Assembly (NCBI GenBank): GCA_900544445.1
Contig: UQVK01000110.1
Coordinates: 1 to 12,074 of the forward strand
Length of the DNA stretch: 12,074 nt
Source: an uncultured Lachnospiraceae bacterium
GTDB taxonomy: Bacteria > Bacillota > Clostridia > Lachnospirales > Lachnospiraceae
Direction of reading: 5' to 3'
The notes beneath the pieces were generated by a model. That model searched no databases. It saw only the letters and a list, made by a program, of their open reading frames with translations, and was not told the origin of the DNA. A program made the translations under genes and the position numbers. Positions 4,541 through 10,382 of this stretch are shown one piece after another. The first letter of the stretch is position 1, and each line of letters opens with the position of its first letter.

Positions 4541-7231
4541 TTATGCCGTCCTGCATCCGGTGGGAGTATATCCCGCTTCGGTTACGGCGTCCATGAGCAC
4601 CTGATCGTCCACTTCTTTGGACAGGGTTACGGCCGCTTCCTTATTCTCCAGGCTCACATCCACGGCGGATACGCCGTCAACGGCTGCGAGAGCCTTCTGT
4701 ACATGCGCCTGGCAATGTGCGCACATCATGCCGTCTACAGAGATCACTTTTGTCATTTCTTTTTCTCCTTTCAGATCGGGCTGCACGGGGCAGCTGTTTT
4801 GTGTATTTATGGGGGAAGCCGGAATGTCCGGCATATCCTGCACAGGTGCTGCCTCCGCTTTGAAGAAGCGGAGGCGCAGAGCGTTTGTTACCACGCAGAC
4901 GGAGCTTAAACTCATGGCAGCGGATCCGATCATGGGGCTTAAGCGTATGCCGAAGGCCGGGAAGAGAGCGCCTGCGGCCACCGGGATGCCCAGGACATTA
5001 TAGAAGAAGGCCCAGAACAGGTTCATCCGGATGTTGCGGATGACGCTGCGGCTTAAGCGGATCGCGGTAACCACGTCGTAGAGGGAATCCTTCATCAGCA
5101 CCACGTCGGCGGAGTCGATGGCAATATCCGTTCCGGCGCCGATGGCGATGCCGATGTCGGCGCGGGTCAGGGCGGGCGCGTCGTTGATGCCGTCGCCCAC
5201 CATGGCCACCCGATGTCCCTTTTCCTGAAGAGCGCGGATCTTTTCTTCCTTCTGGGTGGGAAGCACATCGGAGATGGCTTCCTCGATACCCAGCTGCTTC
5301 TGGATGGCGGAGGCCGTCAGTTTGTTGTCGCCGGTGAGCATGACCACATGGATGCCCATTTCCCGGAAGGCTTTGATGGCGGCCGCGCTGGAAGGACGCA
5401 CGGTGTCCGCTACGGCGATGATGCCGATGATTCGGGAGTTTGCAGAACCGGCAGCATCCTCCGTGTTTTCCGTACAGGAGAACAGCAGAGGGGTCTTGCC
5501 CTGGCCGGCGAGACGGTCCATTTCCGCCTTGATCTTAGCATATTCCGGCATCTGGGAAATTGCAAGAACCTCTTCCATATAAGCAGGATTTCCTGCATGC
5601 CAGATGCGGCCGTTCACCGCAGCGCGGATGCCGCGCCCGGAGACGGCGGTAAAATCCTTTGCCGCCGGAATCTGCAGACCTTCCTCTCTGGCTTTTTCCA
5701 CCACGGCCTGCGCCAGCGGATGTTCGCTGCCGGACTCCGCGGCTGCGGCCAAAGAAAGAAAACATTTTTCAGGGGAAATGTTTTCTCGAAAGCTCTTTTC
5801 ATCAAAACGGTTGTCCAGCAGAATCACATCCGTTACGGAAGGATGACCGGAAGTGATGGTTCCCGTTTTATCCAGCACAATGGTGTCAATGGAGTGCAGG
5901 TTTTCCAGGCTCTCGGCGGATTTGATGAGGATGCCGTATTCGGCCGCCTTTCCGGTGCCTACCATGATGGCCACGGGTGTGGCAAGCCCCAGCGCACAGG
6001 GGCAGGAGATGACGAGCACGGAGATGGCGCAGGAAAGGGCGAATTCAAAGCCCGCTCCGGCAATGAGCCAGACGATGGCGGTCAGAATGGCGATGACGAT
6101 GACTGCCGGAACGAACACGCCGCTGACCTTATCCGCAAGCCGGGCGATGGGCGCTTTGGTATTGCCCGCCTCATCCACCAAACGAATGATCTGCGCCAGG
6201 GTGGTGTCGTCGCCCACGCGGGAAGCGCGGAAGCGGAAGGAGCCGTTCTTATTGATGGTGGCGGAGATGACCGTATCGCCTTCTCCTTTTTCCACGGGAA
6301 TGCTTTCCCCGGTGATGGCGGATTGGTCCAGATAGCCGTTTCCCTCCGTGATCACCCCGTCCACGGGAATGCTCATGCCGGGACGGATGACCACGATGTC
6401 TCCCGCCATGACCTGTTCAGCGGGAACGGTGACTTCTTCACCGTCCCGGACGATGACGGCGGTTTTGGGAGCCAGGTCCACCAGCTTGCCCAGCGCGTCG
6501 GAGGTTTTGGATTTGGAGCGGGCTTCCAGATATTTTCCCACCGTCACCAGCGTCAGAATCATGGCGGCGGATTCAAAATAGAGCTGATGGGCATAGTGAT
6601 GTACCAATTCCATGTCATTGTGGCCGACCCCCCAGGCCATCCGGTATACAGCGAAAATTCCATAAATAAAGGCAGCGGAAGAACCGACGGCCACCAGGGA
6701 GTCCATGTTCGGGGCCCGCATGATGAGCGCCTTAAAACCGGTCTGGAAAAAGTGCCGGTTAATGAAAAGCACCGGAATGGTCAGAAGCAGCTGGGTGAGC
6801 GCCGAAATCAACGTATTTTCCGTTCCCACAAAAATGCCGGGAACGGGAAGCCCCATCATATGTCCCATGGCGATGTACATGAGGGGAATCAGAATGATGA
6901 TGGAAGAAACCAGTCTGGTTTTCATCGCTTTCTGGTTCTGCAGGGTACGATCCTGCCGGTCCTGCCATTCTTTGCTGAAGCCGCTTTTTCCCCTGGAAGT
7001 TCCCTGTGCGTCGGCCCGTTCCACAGGGGAGGCGCCGTAGCCGATTTTGCTGACGGCCTGGACGATGTCGCTTTCCGTGACCGCCGTTTCATCATAGGAA
7101 ACGGTCATGTTGTTGGCAAGGAGGCTTACGTTGACCTCGGACACGCCAGGCAGCTTACTGACACAGCGTGTGACGTTTGCCTGGCATGCCGCGCAGGTCA
7201 TGCCGGTGACGTTATATTTTTCTGTTTTCAT
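4541..7231 (-). CDS. copA: Cu+-exporting P1B-type ATPase CopA with fused C-terminal CopZ domain
   Basis: An ATP-driven copper(I) efflux pump in the cytoplasmic membrane. Residue numbers count from an upstream ATG at 7243. The N-terminal heavy-metal domain has MTCAAC (Cys17, Cys20). Other motifs are actuator TGES (311-314), transport site CPC (414-416), phosphorylation DKTGT (Asp458), nucleotide-binding SEHPL (His508), MLTGDN (635-640) and GDGINDAP (683-690). Late membrane residues Tyr748-Asn749 and MSLSS (777-781) are those of Cu+ rather than Zn2+ or Cd2+ pumps. After the last membrane segment, a 35-residue linker leads to a full second metal-binding domain, with MCAHC at 840-844. I prefer the ATG at 7231 (896 aa), because GGAG stands six bases before it as in csoR. 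It lies third in the csoR operon. The C-terminal CopZ fusion is unusual, since metal-binding domains of such pumps are normally N-terminal. Confidence 0.96.
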   Translation of the reverse strand: MKTEKYNVTGMTCAACQANVTRCVSKLPGVSEVNVSLLANNMTVSYDETAVTESDIVQAVSKIGYGASPVERADAQGTSRGKSGFSKEWQDRQDRTLQNQKAMKTRLVSSIIILIPLMYIAMGHMMGLPVPGIFVGTENTLISALTQLLLTIPVLFINRHFFQTGFKALIMRAPNMDSLVAVGSSAAFIYGIFAVYRMAWGVGHNDMELVHHYAHQLYFESAAMILTLVTVGKYLEARSKSKTSDALGKLVDLAPKTAVIVRDGEEVTVPAEQVMAGDIVVIRPGMSIPVDGVITEGNGYLDQSAITGESIPVEKGEGDTVISATINKNGSFRFRASRVGDDTTLAQIIRLVDEAGNTKAPIARLADKVSGVFVPAVIVIAILTAIVWLIAGAGFEFALSCAISVLVISCPCALGLATPVAIMVGTGKAAEYGILIKSAESLENLHSIDTIVLDKTGTITSGHPSVTDVILLDNRFDEKSFRENISPEKCFLSLAAAAESGSEHPLAQAVVEKAREEGLQIPAAKDFTAVSGRGIRAAVNGRIWHAGNPAYMEEVLAISQMPEYAKIKAEMDRLAGQGKTPLLFSCTENTEDAAGSANSRIIGIIAVADTVRPSSAAAIKAFREMGIHVVMLTGDNKLTASAIQKQLGIEEAISDVLPTQKEEKIRALQEKGHRVAMVGDGINDAPALTRADIGIAIGAGTDIAIDSADVVLMKDSLYDVVTAIRLSRSVIRNIRMNLFWAFFYNVLGIPVAAGALFPAFGIRLSPMIGSAAMSLSSVCVVTNALRLRFFKAEAAPVQDMPDIPASPINTQNSCPVQPDLKGEKEMTKVISVDGMMCAHCQAHVQKALAAVDGVSAVDVSLENKEAAVTLSKEVDDQVLMDAVTEAGYTPTGCRTA
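4754..4771 (-). promoter_or_regulatory. Internal ribosome binding site and ATG for a free CopZ chaperone inside copA
   Basis: Inside the copA frame, minus-strand AAAGGAG (4771-4765) stands eight bases before an in-frame ATG (4756-4754). Translation from it would give a 71-residue protein ending at 4541, beginning MTKVISVDGMMCAHCQAH and having exactly the size and motif of the copper chaperone CopZ. The junction (GEKE before the Met) looks like an old intergenic region made coding. The site is as good as any gene start in the window. That it is used is inference. Confidence 0.6.
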
Positions 7232-7385
7232 AATAATCTCCATTCCGAAGCGTAAGCGACGAGGCGAAGAGAAATCGCGAATGCGATTTCTCTTCTGCCA
7301 TCAAAGCAATTTGTGACGCTCCGGCACATAATTGCTGCAAAGCTTCGCTTTGCTGTAAAAATAAGCCATCAGGCTTATTTTTCAC
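7212..7385 (-). CDS. 57-aa small ORF between csoR and copA with a strong ribosome binding site
   Basis: On the minus strand AAAGGAG (7398-7392) is six bases before a GTG start. The leader GGAGATTA matches those before csoR and copA. The ORF runs 57 codons and overlaps the first codons of copA in another frame, ending TAA at 7214-7212. The peptide starts VKNKPDGLFLQQSEALQQL, has one cysteine, and ends with SSLTLRNGDYYENRKI. I recognise no family. It has no membrane helix or metal motif. The same bases form three perfect hairpins, one terminator-like, at 7357-7382, 7337-7353 and 7266-7295. The ORF could therefore be a real small protein, a leader peptide whose translation keeps the hairpin open, or a chance frame through a repeat element. 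Confidence 0.45.
   Translation of the reverse strand: MKNKPDGLFLQQSEALQQLCAGASQIALMAEEKSHSRFLFASSLTLRNGDYYENRKI
7266..7353. repeat. Two perfect hairpins in the csoR-copA interval
   Basis: GAAGAGAAATCGC (7266-7278) pairs fully with GCGATTTCTCTTC (7283-7295) around a GAAT loop, and GCAAAGC-TTC-GCTTTGC occupies 7337-7353. Together with the hairpin at 7357-7382 they form a compact palindromic cluster that resembles a small repeat element of the REP kind. I cannot test copy number from this window. Confidence 0.55.
7357..7382 (-). terminator. Terminator-like hairpin at the start of the csoR-copA interval
   Basis: AAAAATAAGCC (7357-7367) pairs with GGCTTATTTTT (7372-7382) around a 4-base loop. 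The A tract and T tract flank the stem on both strands, so it is a bidirectional intrinsic terminator. It begins within the first codons of the 57-aa ORF. If active, it would reduce copA relative to csoR unless translation or an antiterminator opens it. Confidence 0.5.
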
Positions 7386-7425
7386 ACTAATCTCCTTTAT
7401 TCCAGCGTGCTGATCCTTTCAGCGG

Positions 7426-7467
7426 GCTTACTTAAGCGAGCTTATTTAAGCGAGCTTATTTAAGCTT
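7426..7467. repeat. Three 14-bp tandem repeats spanning the csoR stop codon
   Basis: Units 7426-7439, 7440-7453 and 7454-7467 follow GCTTAYTTAAGCGA, the last unit diverging at its final two bases. On the minus strand each unit contains a TAA. Because 14 is not a multiple of three, the three TAAs fall in all three frames after csoR. Confidence 0.7.
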
Positions 7468-7833
7468 GCGCATCAGCTCGAAGGCTTCTTCCACAATCTG
7501 TGTGTTGCCATTCTGCACCTCTTCCACCACACAGGTTTCCATGTGCTCCTTCAGGATAATGTAGCCGAAGGACTGCAGTGCGCTTTCCACGGCTGCGACC
7601 TGCGTGAGAATATCTCCGCAGTAGCGGTTGTCGTCCAGCATCCGGCTGATGCCGGCAAGCTGTCCGCTGATCCGGTTCAGCCGGTTTTTCAGGCTTTTCA
7701 GCTCCGCCTCGCTACGGGGCGTTTTTTTATGATGACAGGCGTGACAGGAGGCTTTCCCGCAGGTCAGGCCGCTGTCGGAAGCCGCGTCTGCTGGTGTGTG
7801 GCCGCATGCAGCCGTGCTTTGATTCTGACTCAT
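7456..7833 (-). CDS. csoR: CsoR-type copper-sensing transcriptional repressor
   Basis: A 125-aa all-helical metalloregulator that binds DNA as apo-protein and releases it on binding Cu+. The family core starts near residue 40: SEAELKSLKNRLNRISGQLAG carries the DNA-contact arginines. The copper ligands are the Cys-His-Cys set: Cys72 in NRYCGDIL, then His97 and Cys101 in KEHMETC. The first 38 residues form a Cys/His-rich tail (CGH near 10-12, then CGKASCHACHHKK at 25-37) that could bind extra metal. I chose the ATG at 7833 because GGGAG stands six bases upstream; a longer frame back to 7911 has no such site. It is first in the csoR-copA operon, and two matching operators lie upstream, so it represses itself and copA. 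Confidence 0.93.
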   Translation of the reverse strand: MSQNQSTAACGHTPADAASDSGLTCGKASCHACHHKKTPRSEAELKSLKNRLNRISGQLAGISRMLDDNRYCGDILTQVAAVESALQSFGYIILKEHMETCVVEEVQNGNTQIVEEAFELMRKLK

Positions 7834-7894
7834 GATAATCTCCCTTCCGGAGCTGCGACTGCCATGGCGGAGGCTGTCTGTACACTCCTGGCGG

Positions 7895-7924
7895 GCCGTA
7901 AAATGATGCATATGATTTTACGGC
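7895..7924 (-). other. Hairpin in the csoR mRNA leader
   Basis: GCCGTAAAAT (7895-7904) pairs perfectly with ATTTTACGGC (7915-7924) around a 10-base loop. It lies about halfway along the roughly 160-base untranslated leader between the predicted transcription start and the csoR start codon. It may affect stability or translation. Confidence 0.5.
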
Positions 7925-7969
7925 TGTATTTATATAAATTTAAAAGTTACTGAAACAGAAGATTCTTAA

Positions 7970-7986
7970 ATACCCAGATGGGGTAT
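7970..7986. promoter_or_regulatory. CsoR operator, downstream copy
   Basis: ATACCC-N5-GGGTAT, the dyad typical of CsoR operators. It lies just after the predicted transcription start of csoR-copA, where bound repressor would block clearance. Its centre is 35 bp from the other copy. Confidence 0.75.
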
Positions 7987-7999
7987 ATTTGTTGGAAAC

Positions 8000-8028
8000 A
8001 TAATATACCCATGAGGGGTATTTGTCAA
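8000..8028 (-). promoter_or_regulatory. Sigma-A promoter of the csoR-copA operon
   Basis: On the minus strand a perfect TTGACA (8028-8023), 17 bases, then TATTAT (8005-8000), giving a start near 7993. The spacer is almost filled by a CsoR box, so the repressor should directly exclude RNA polymerase. Confidence 0.8.
8005..8021. promoter_or_regulatory. CsoR operator, promoter-spacer copy
   Basis: ATACCC-N5-GGGTAT located between the -35 and -10 boxes of the csoR-copA promoter. It has the same half-sites and spacing as the copy at 7970-7986. Confidence 0.8.
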
Positions 8029-8032
8029 TGGG

Positions 8033-8082
8033 AAAAAGAGGGAATTTGAAATGGTCCGGAGAAGACCGATTTCTATTCCCTC
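8033..8082 (-). terminator. Intrinsic terminator of the DUF1905/DUF1801 gene
   Basis: GAGGGAAT (8038-8045) pairs with ATTCCCTC (8075-8082). The stem continues with GAAAT/ATTTC and GGTC/GACC after small bulges. On the minus strand TTTTT follows at 8037-8033. It lies about 45 bases after the DUF1905/DUF1801 stop and ends only five bases before the csoR -35 box, insulating the copper promoter. Confidence 0.75.
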
Positions 8083-8127
8083 CTTATCAAAACTCTCTTT
8101 TATCAAAATCAAAGGAAAAACGCCTGT

Positions 8128-8751
8128 TCAGCGGTCTTTTTTCTGTTGATGGACTCTGAATGCAACGATCTCCCGGATCAGATCATAAGGCATGGGTTTG
8201 TCATAGGGGAAGCGGATGGCGCCTTTGGAACAGGAATAGCCGGAAATCCGGTTCGCAAAGGCTTCGATGGCTTCCGGGGCGGGGTAAAAGCCGATGTGCT
8301 GCTTTTGACCTGCAAAATGCACCAGATTGCCGTGAAGCACATAAGTGGGCATTCCCCAGGATATTTTTTCCGTGATCTTGGGAGAACAGCTCAGAATCAG
8401 GCTGCGGAGCTTTTCCATGCGCTCTCTGGCCTCCCCGTCAAAACCGGCCAGATATTCATCCACAGTGCGGAAGGCCGCCGGGACGGGCGTGCGCTCCACA
8501 AGCGTGACATGGACCGTATCTCCCGGCTGTTTGCCGATTTTGGCACGAATATCCTTGCGGATGCCGATGATATGACAGGGGGTTCCCATTTTGACCAGCT
8601 GGCCGTCGTAGGGCTCTCCGTCAAAGGTGGCATGAACCGGAACGCGGCCTTTGCCAAAGGTTTCCTTCACATCGAAGGGAATTTCCACATAGGCGCCGTT
8701 TTGGTCCGGTACCTTCTGAATGACTGCGTCGAATGAAAACTGTTTTTCCAT
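8128..8751 (-). CDS. DUF1905 and DUF1801 (YdhG-like) two-domain protein
   Basis: A 207-aa soluble protein. Residues about 5-86 match DUF1905, a small barrel ([29 protein letters not shown], here about 7-35, then [11 protein letters not shown]). Residues about 96-203 match the YdhG-like DUF1801 domain: [55 protein letters not shown] and a C-terminal [14 protein letters not shown]. Both families are common in Firmicutes and their biochemical role is not settled. The ATG at 8751 is chosen for its GGAGG five bases upstream; an upstream start would add 19 residues. It is a single-gene transcript closed by the terminator at 8033-8082. I see no functional link with the copper operon beyond position. 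Confidence 0.88.
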   Translation of the reverse strand: MEKQFSFDAVIQKVPDQNGAYVEIPFDVKETFGKGRVPVHATFDGEPYDGQLVKMGTPCHIIGIRKDIRAKIGKQPGDTVHVTLVERTPVPAAFRTVDEYLAGFDGEARERMEKLRSLILSCSPKITEKISWGMPTYVLHGNLVHFAGQKQHIGFYPAPEAIEAFANRISGYSCSKGAIRFPYDKPMPYDLIREIVAFRVHQQKKDR

Positions 8752-8834
8752 AAATACCTCCATGCCCGGCGTCTGCAGGGCTGTCCCTGTTCCACCTGCT
8801 GACAGCATTTCTGCCTCGCTTCGGATTCATCCCA

Positions 8835-8862
8835 GTTTAACACAGATTCCATTATTTGGGAA
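8835..8862 (-). promoter_or_regulatory. Weak candidate promoter of the DUF1905/DUF1801 gene
   Basis: Minus-strand TTCCCA (8862-8857), 16 bases, then TTAAAC (8840-8835) preceded by TGTG. The match is poor. A GATTCC/GGAATC hairpin lies over it. I offer it only as the best candidate in the interval. Confidence 0.25.
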
Positions 8863-8976
8863 TCGGCAGGCGCTGCCGTATCTGCCGCAAACATTTTTCT
8901 GGTTAGTATTTGAGGGTGCGTACGGGGAGTTTTTTTCTTATACTGGAGAAGTCGTTGAAGAAGGAGGATATTTATT

Positions 8977-9003
8977 ATGAAAATGGAACCCTTTTGCGCG
9001 TAG
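8977..9003 (+). CDS. Possible 8-codon leader ORF before the DUF1062 gene
   Basis: AAGGAGG (8961-8967) is nine bases before ATG, one of the strongest ribosome binding sites in the window, yet the frame encodes only MKMEPFCA and then TAG. A hairpin, AGCGGAAGC/GCTTCCGCT (9002-9010 with 9047-9055), begins at the stop codon. About 105 bases later the DUF1062 gene starts. This is the layout of a leader peptide or the remnant of a broken gene. The rest of the 8752-9109 interval shows a possible -10 box (TATACT at 8939-8944) and no other gene. Confidence 0.35.
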   Translation: MKMEPFCA

Positions 9004-9109
9004 CGGAAGCTATGCGGTGAAAACAGAATATCGCTGATTCATCCTGGCTTCCGCTTTCCGATTCGAGAAAATGGATCCATGAAATGTCCTGACGAGAAGG
9101 GGAGCACGG

Positions 9110-9727
9110 ATGCAAAAGAGCGAGATATGGATGATAAAGCCGGTGAAGCCACCGGCTGTAAGAAGACAATGCCCCGGCTGCGGGAAAGACCGCTATGAGA
9201 GTACCGGCAGATTCCGGGTCAATGCCAATGGAAACAGACTGGATGTATGGCTGATTTACCACTGCATGCAGTGTGGAAAGAGCTGGAACATGGAAATCCT
9301 GGAGCGGGTGGAATCAGGAAAGCTTTCAGAAGAAAAACTGCTGAAATATCAGGAAAATGATGAGGAAGAGGCGCTCCGCGCCGCATGCAGTAATTTTCTC
9401 ATGAATCAAAACAGGGTGGAGGCGCTGTGGGAGACCCTGGAATATGAGGTTGAAAAAAGCGGGCGAGAGGAACTTATGCAGGAGCCGCACCGGATATCGG
9501 ACCAGGCAGCCGTCATCGTCATCCGAATCCGGAACGAATATGGCCTTCCCATACGATTCGGCAGACTTCTGGCCGGAGAACTGGGCATATCCGGCGGAAA
9601 AGTGAAAACGCTGGTGGAAACCGGCAAAATCCGGCTGCCGGAAGGCATGACGCTGAAGAGCAAGATCAGCGTTACCGCTCAGACGGGTCTTTGCATTTAC
9701 CTTGAAGACCTTGGGGGAACGGGGTGA
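9110..9727 (+). CDS. DUF1062 family protein with zinc-ribbon-like cysteines
   Basis: A 205-aa soluble protein. Near the N-terminus CPGC (Cys21, Cys24) and CMQC (Cys52, Cys55) form a four-cysteine zinc-ribbon-like pair around a beta-rich stretch. A conserved KSWNMEILERV follows. The C-terminal half (about 125-205) includes RIRNEYGLPIRFGRLLAGEL and a possible HTH-like SGGKVKTLVETGKIRLP. This layout is that of DUF1062, a family of unknown function frequent in Firmicutes. GGGGAG before ATG fixes the start. It has a leader region with a short ORF and hairpin upstream. Whether the C-terminal segment binds DNA or RNA is speculation. Confidence 0.85.
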   Translation: MQKSEIWMIKPVKPPAVRRQCPGCGKDRYESTGRFRVNANGNRLDVWLIYHCMQCGKSWNMEILERVESGKLSEEKLLKYQENDEEEALRAACSNFLMNQNRVEALWETLEYEVEKSGREELMQEPHRISDQAAVIVIRIRNEYGLPIRFGRLLAGELGISGGKVKTLVETGKIRLPEGMTLKSKISVTAQTGLCIYLEDLGGTG

Positions 9728-9840
9728 CATATCATCCGGCTGCCATCATTGGTTCTTTACAGAAAAGGAAAATCCTGTTATGCTTGTTACCAGAGAGTGA
9801 AAACGGAGATGTGTTTGGAAAAGAAAGGGGACTTCATTGT

Positions 9841-9867
9841 ATGACTACTGATATCTTTTCTGCATAG
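9841..9867 (+). CDS. Possible 8-codon leader ORF before the CD3324-family gene
   Basis: ATG to TAG encoding MTTDIFSA, with AAAGGGG ten bases upstream. Its ATG overlaps by ATGA the stop of an 11-codon frame from 9809. It resembles the 8-codon frame at 8977 in length and in a Phe-x-Ala end. Ribosome binding is weaker here, and chance is a serious alternative. Confidence 0.2.
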   Translation: MTTDIFSA

Positions 9868-9870
9868 CGC

Positions 9871-9908
9871 AGGGGCTATTGCAGAGAGAAGAAAATACAA
9901 TAGCCTTT
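9871..9908 (+). other. Hairpin in the leader of the CD3324-family gene
   Basis: GGCTATTG (9874-9881) pairs with CAATAGCC (9898-9905), extended by two G-U pairs and one A-T pair. Only three Ts follow, so termination would be weak. It could be the 3' end of the DUF1062 message or a leader structure of the next gene. Otherwise 9728-9945 shows only very short frames. Confidence 0.45.
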
Positions 9909-9945
9909 GCTCATCCTAAAACAGAAAAATACTTAGGAGGGCTTT

Positions 9946-10242
9946 ATGGGCTACAGAAAAGCGGAAACGATCCTGCCGCCCGAGGTGGTGGCTCTGATTC
10001 AGCAGTATGTGGACGGAGAATATATCTACATCCCCCGCAGAGAAGGAAAACGGAAAAGCTGGGGAGAGACGACCGGATGCCGGAAGGAAACCAGTGAACG
10101 AAACCGGAGGATCTACCGGGATTACCGGTCCGGTACGAGAATGGACGAACTGGCGGAGAAGTATTTTCTCTCCGTAAAAAGCATACAGAGGATCGTGACA
10201 GAAGAAAAAAGAAAGATAACTGAGGAAACCGATACGGCTTAA
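9946..10242 (+). CDS. CD3324 family helix-turn-helix protein
   Basis: A 98-aa protein of the CD3324 family, common in Clostridia. The N-terminal part (ILPPEVVALIQQYVDGEYIYIPRR, about 9-32) and the segment KSWGETTGCRKETSERNRRIY (about 37-57) are family hallmarks. The C-terminal SGTRMDELAEKYFLSVKSIQRIV (about 62-84) is a helix-turn-helix of the kind seen in Mor-like activators and resolvases. It is therefore probably a small DNA-binding regulator, though no target is known. AGGAGG seven bases before ATG fixes the start. The gene ends inside its own terminator, so it is the last gene of its transcript. Confidence 0.87.
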   Translation: MGYRKAETILPPEVVALIQQYVDGEYIYIPRREGKRKSWGETTGCRKETSERNRRIYRDYRSGTRMDELAEKYFLSVKSIQRIVTEEKRKITEETDTA

Positions 10243-10259
10243 CGGCTGTGTCGGTTTTT
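10226..10259 (+). terminator. Intrinsic terminator overlapping the end of the CD3324-family gene
   Basis: AAACCGATAC (10226-10235) pairs with GTGTCGGTTT (10248-10257) with one T-G pair. The T run TTTTT covers 10255-10259. The left arm lies in the last codons and the stop codon is in the loop. Confidence 0.75.
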
Positions 10260-10295
10260 GACTTCTTGAACTTTTTTCTGTTCCGTTTTTAAGGC

Positions 10296-10323
10296 TGTGG
10301 ACGAAAACAATCTCTGTTATACT
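10296..10323 (+). promoter_or_regulatory. Extended -10 promoter of the methyltransferase gene
   Basis: TATACT (10318-10323) preceded by TG one base upstream, an extended -10 box. The -35 candidate TGTGGA (10296-10301) is poor, at 16 bases. Transcription would start near 10330, about 50 bases before the ATG. Confidence 0.45.
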
Positions 10324-10382
10324 GGAAAATAAGAAGCCGTCTGTCATAAGTTGGCAGTCAGACTGGAACAGGAGAAACGATT

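Noticed and set aside
5213..7255. Long plus-strand open frame of 680 codons opposite copA
   Set aside because: It is fully antisense to copA, has no ribosome binding site, and the translation is rich in Gly, His and Asp with no family motif. It is a shadow of the codon bias of copA.
7426..7467. Tandem 14-bp repeats as a CRISPR array
   Set aside because: The units are adjacent with no spacers and only three copies.
8146..8736. Plus-strand frame of 196 codons opposite the DUF1905/DUF1801 gene
   Set aside because: Antisense shadow of a well-supported two-domain gene.
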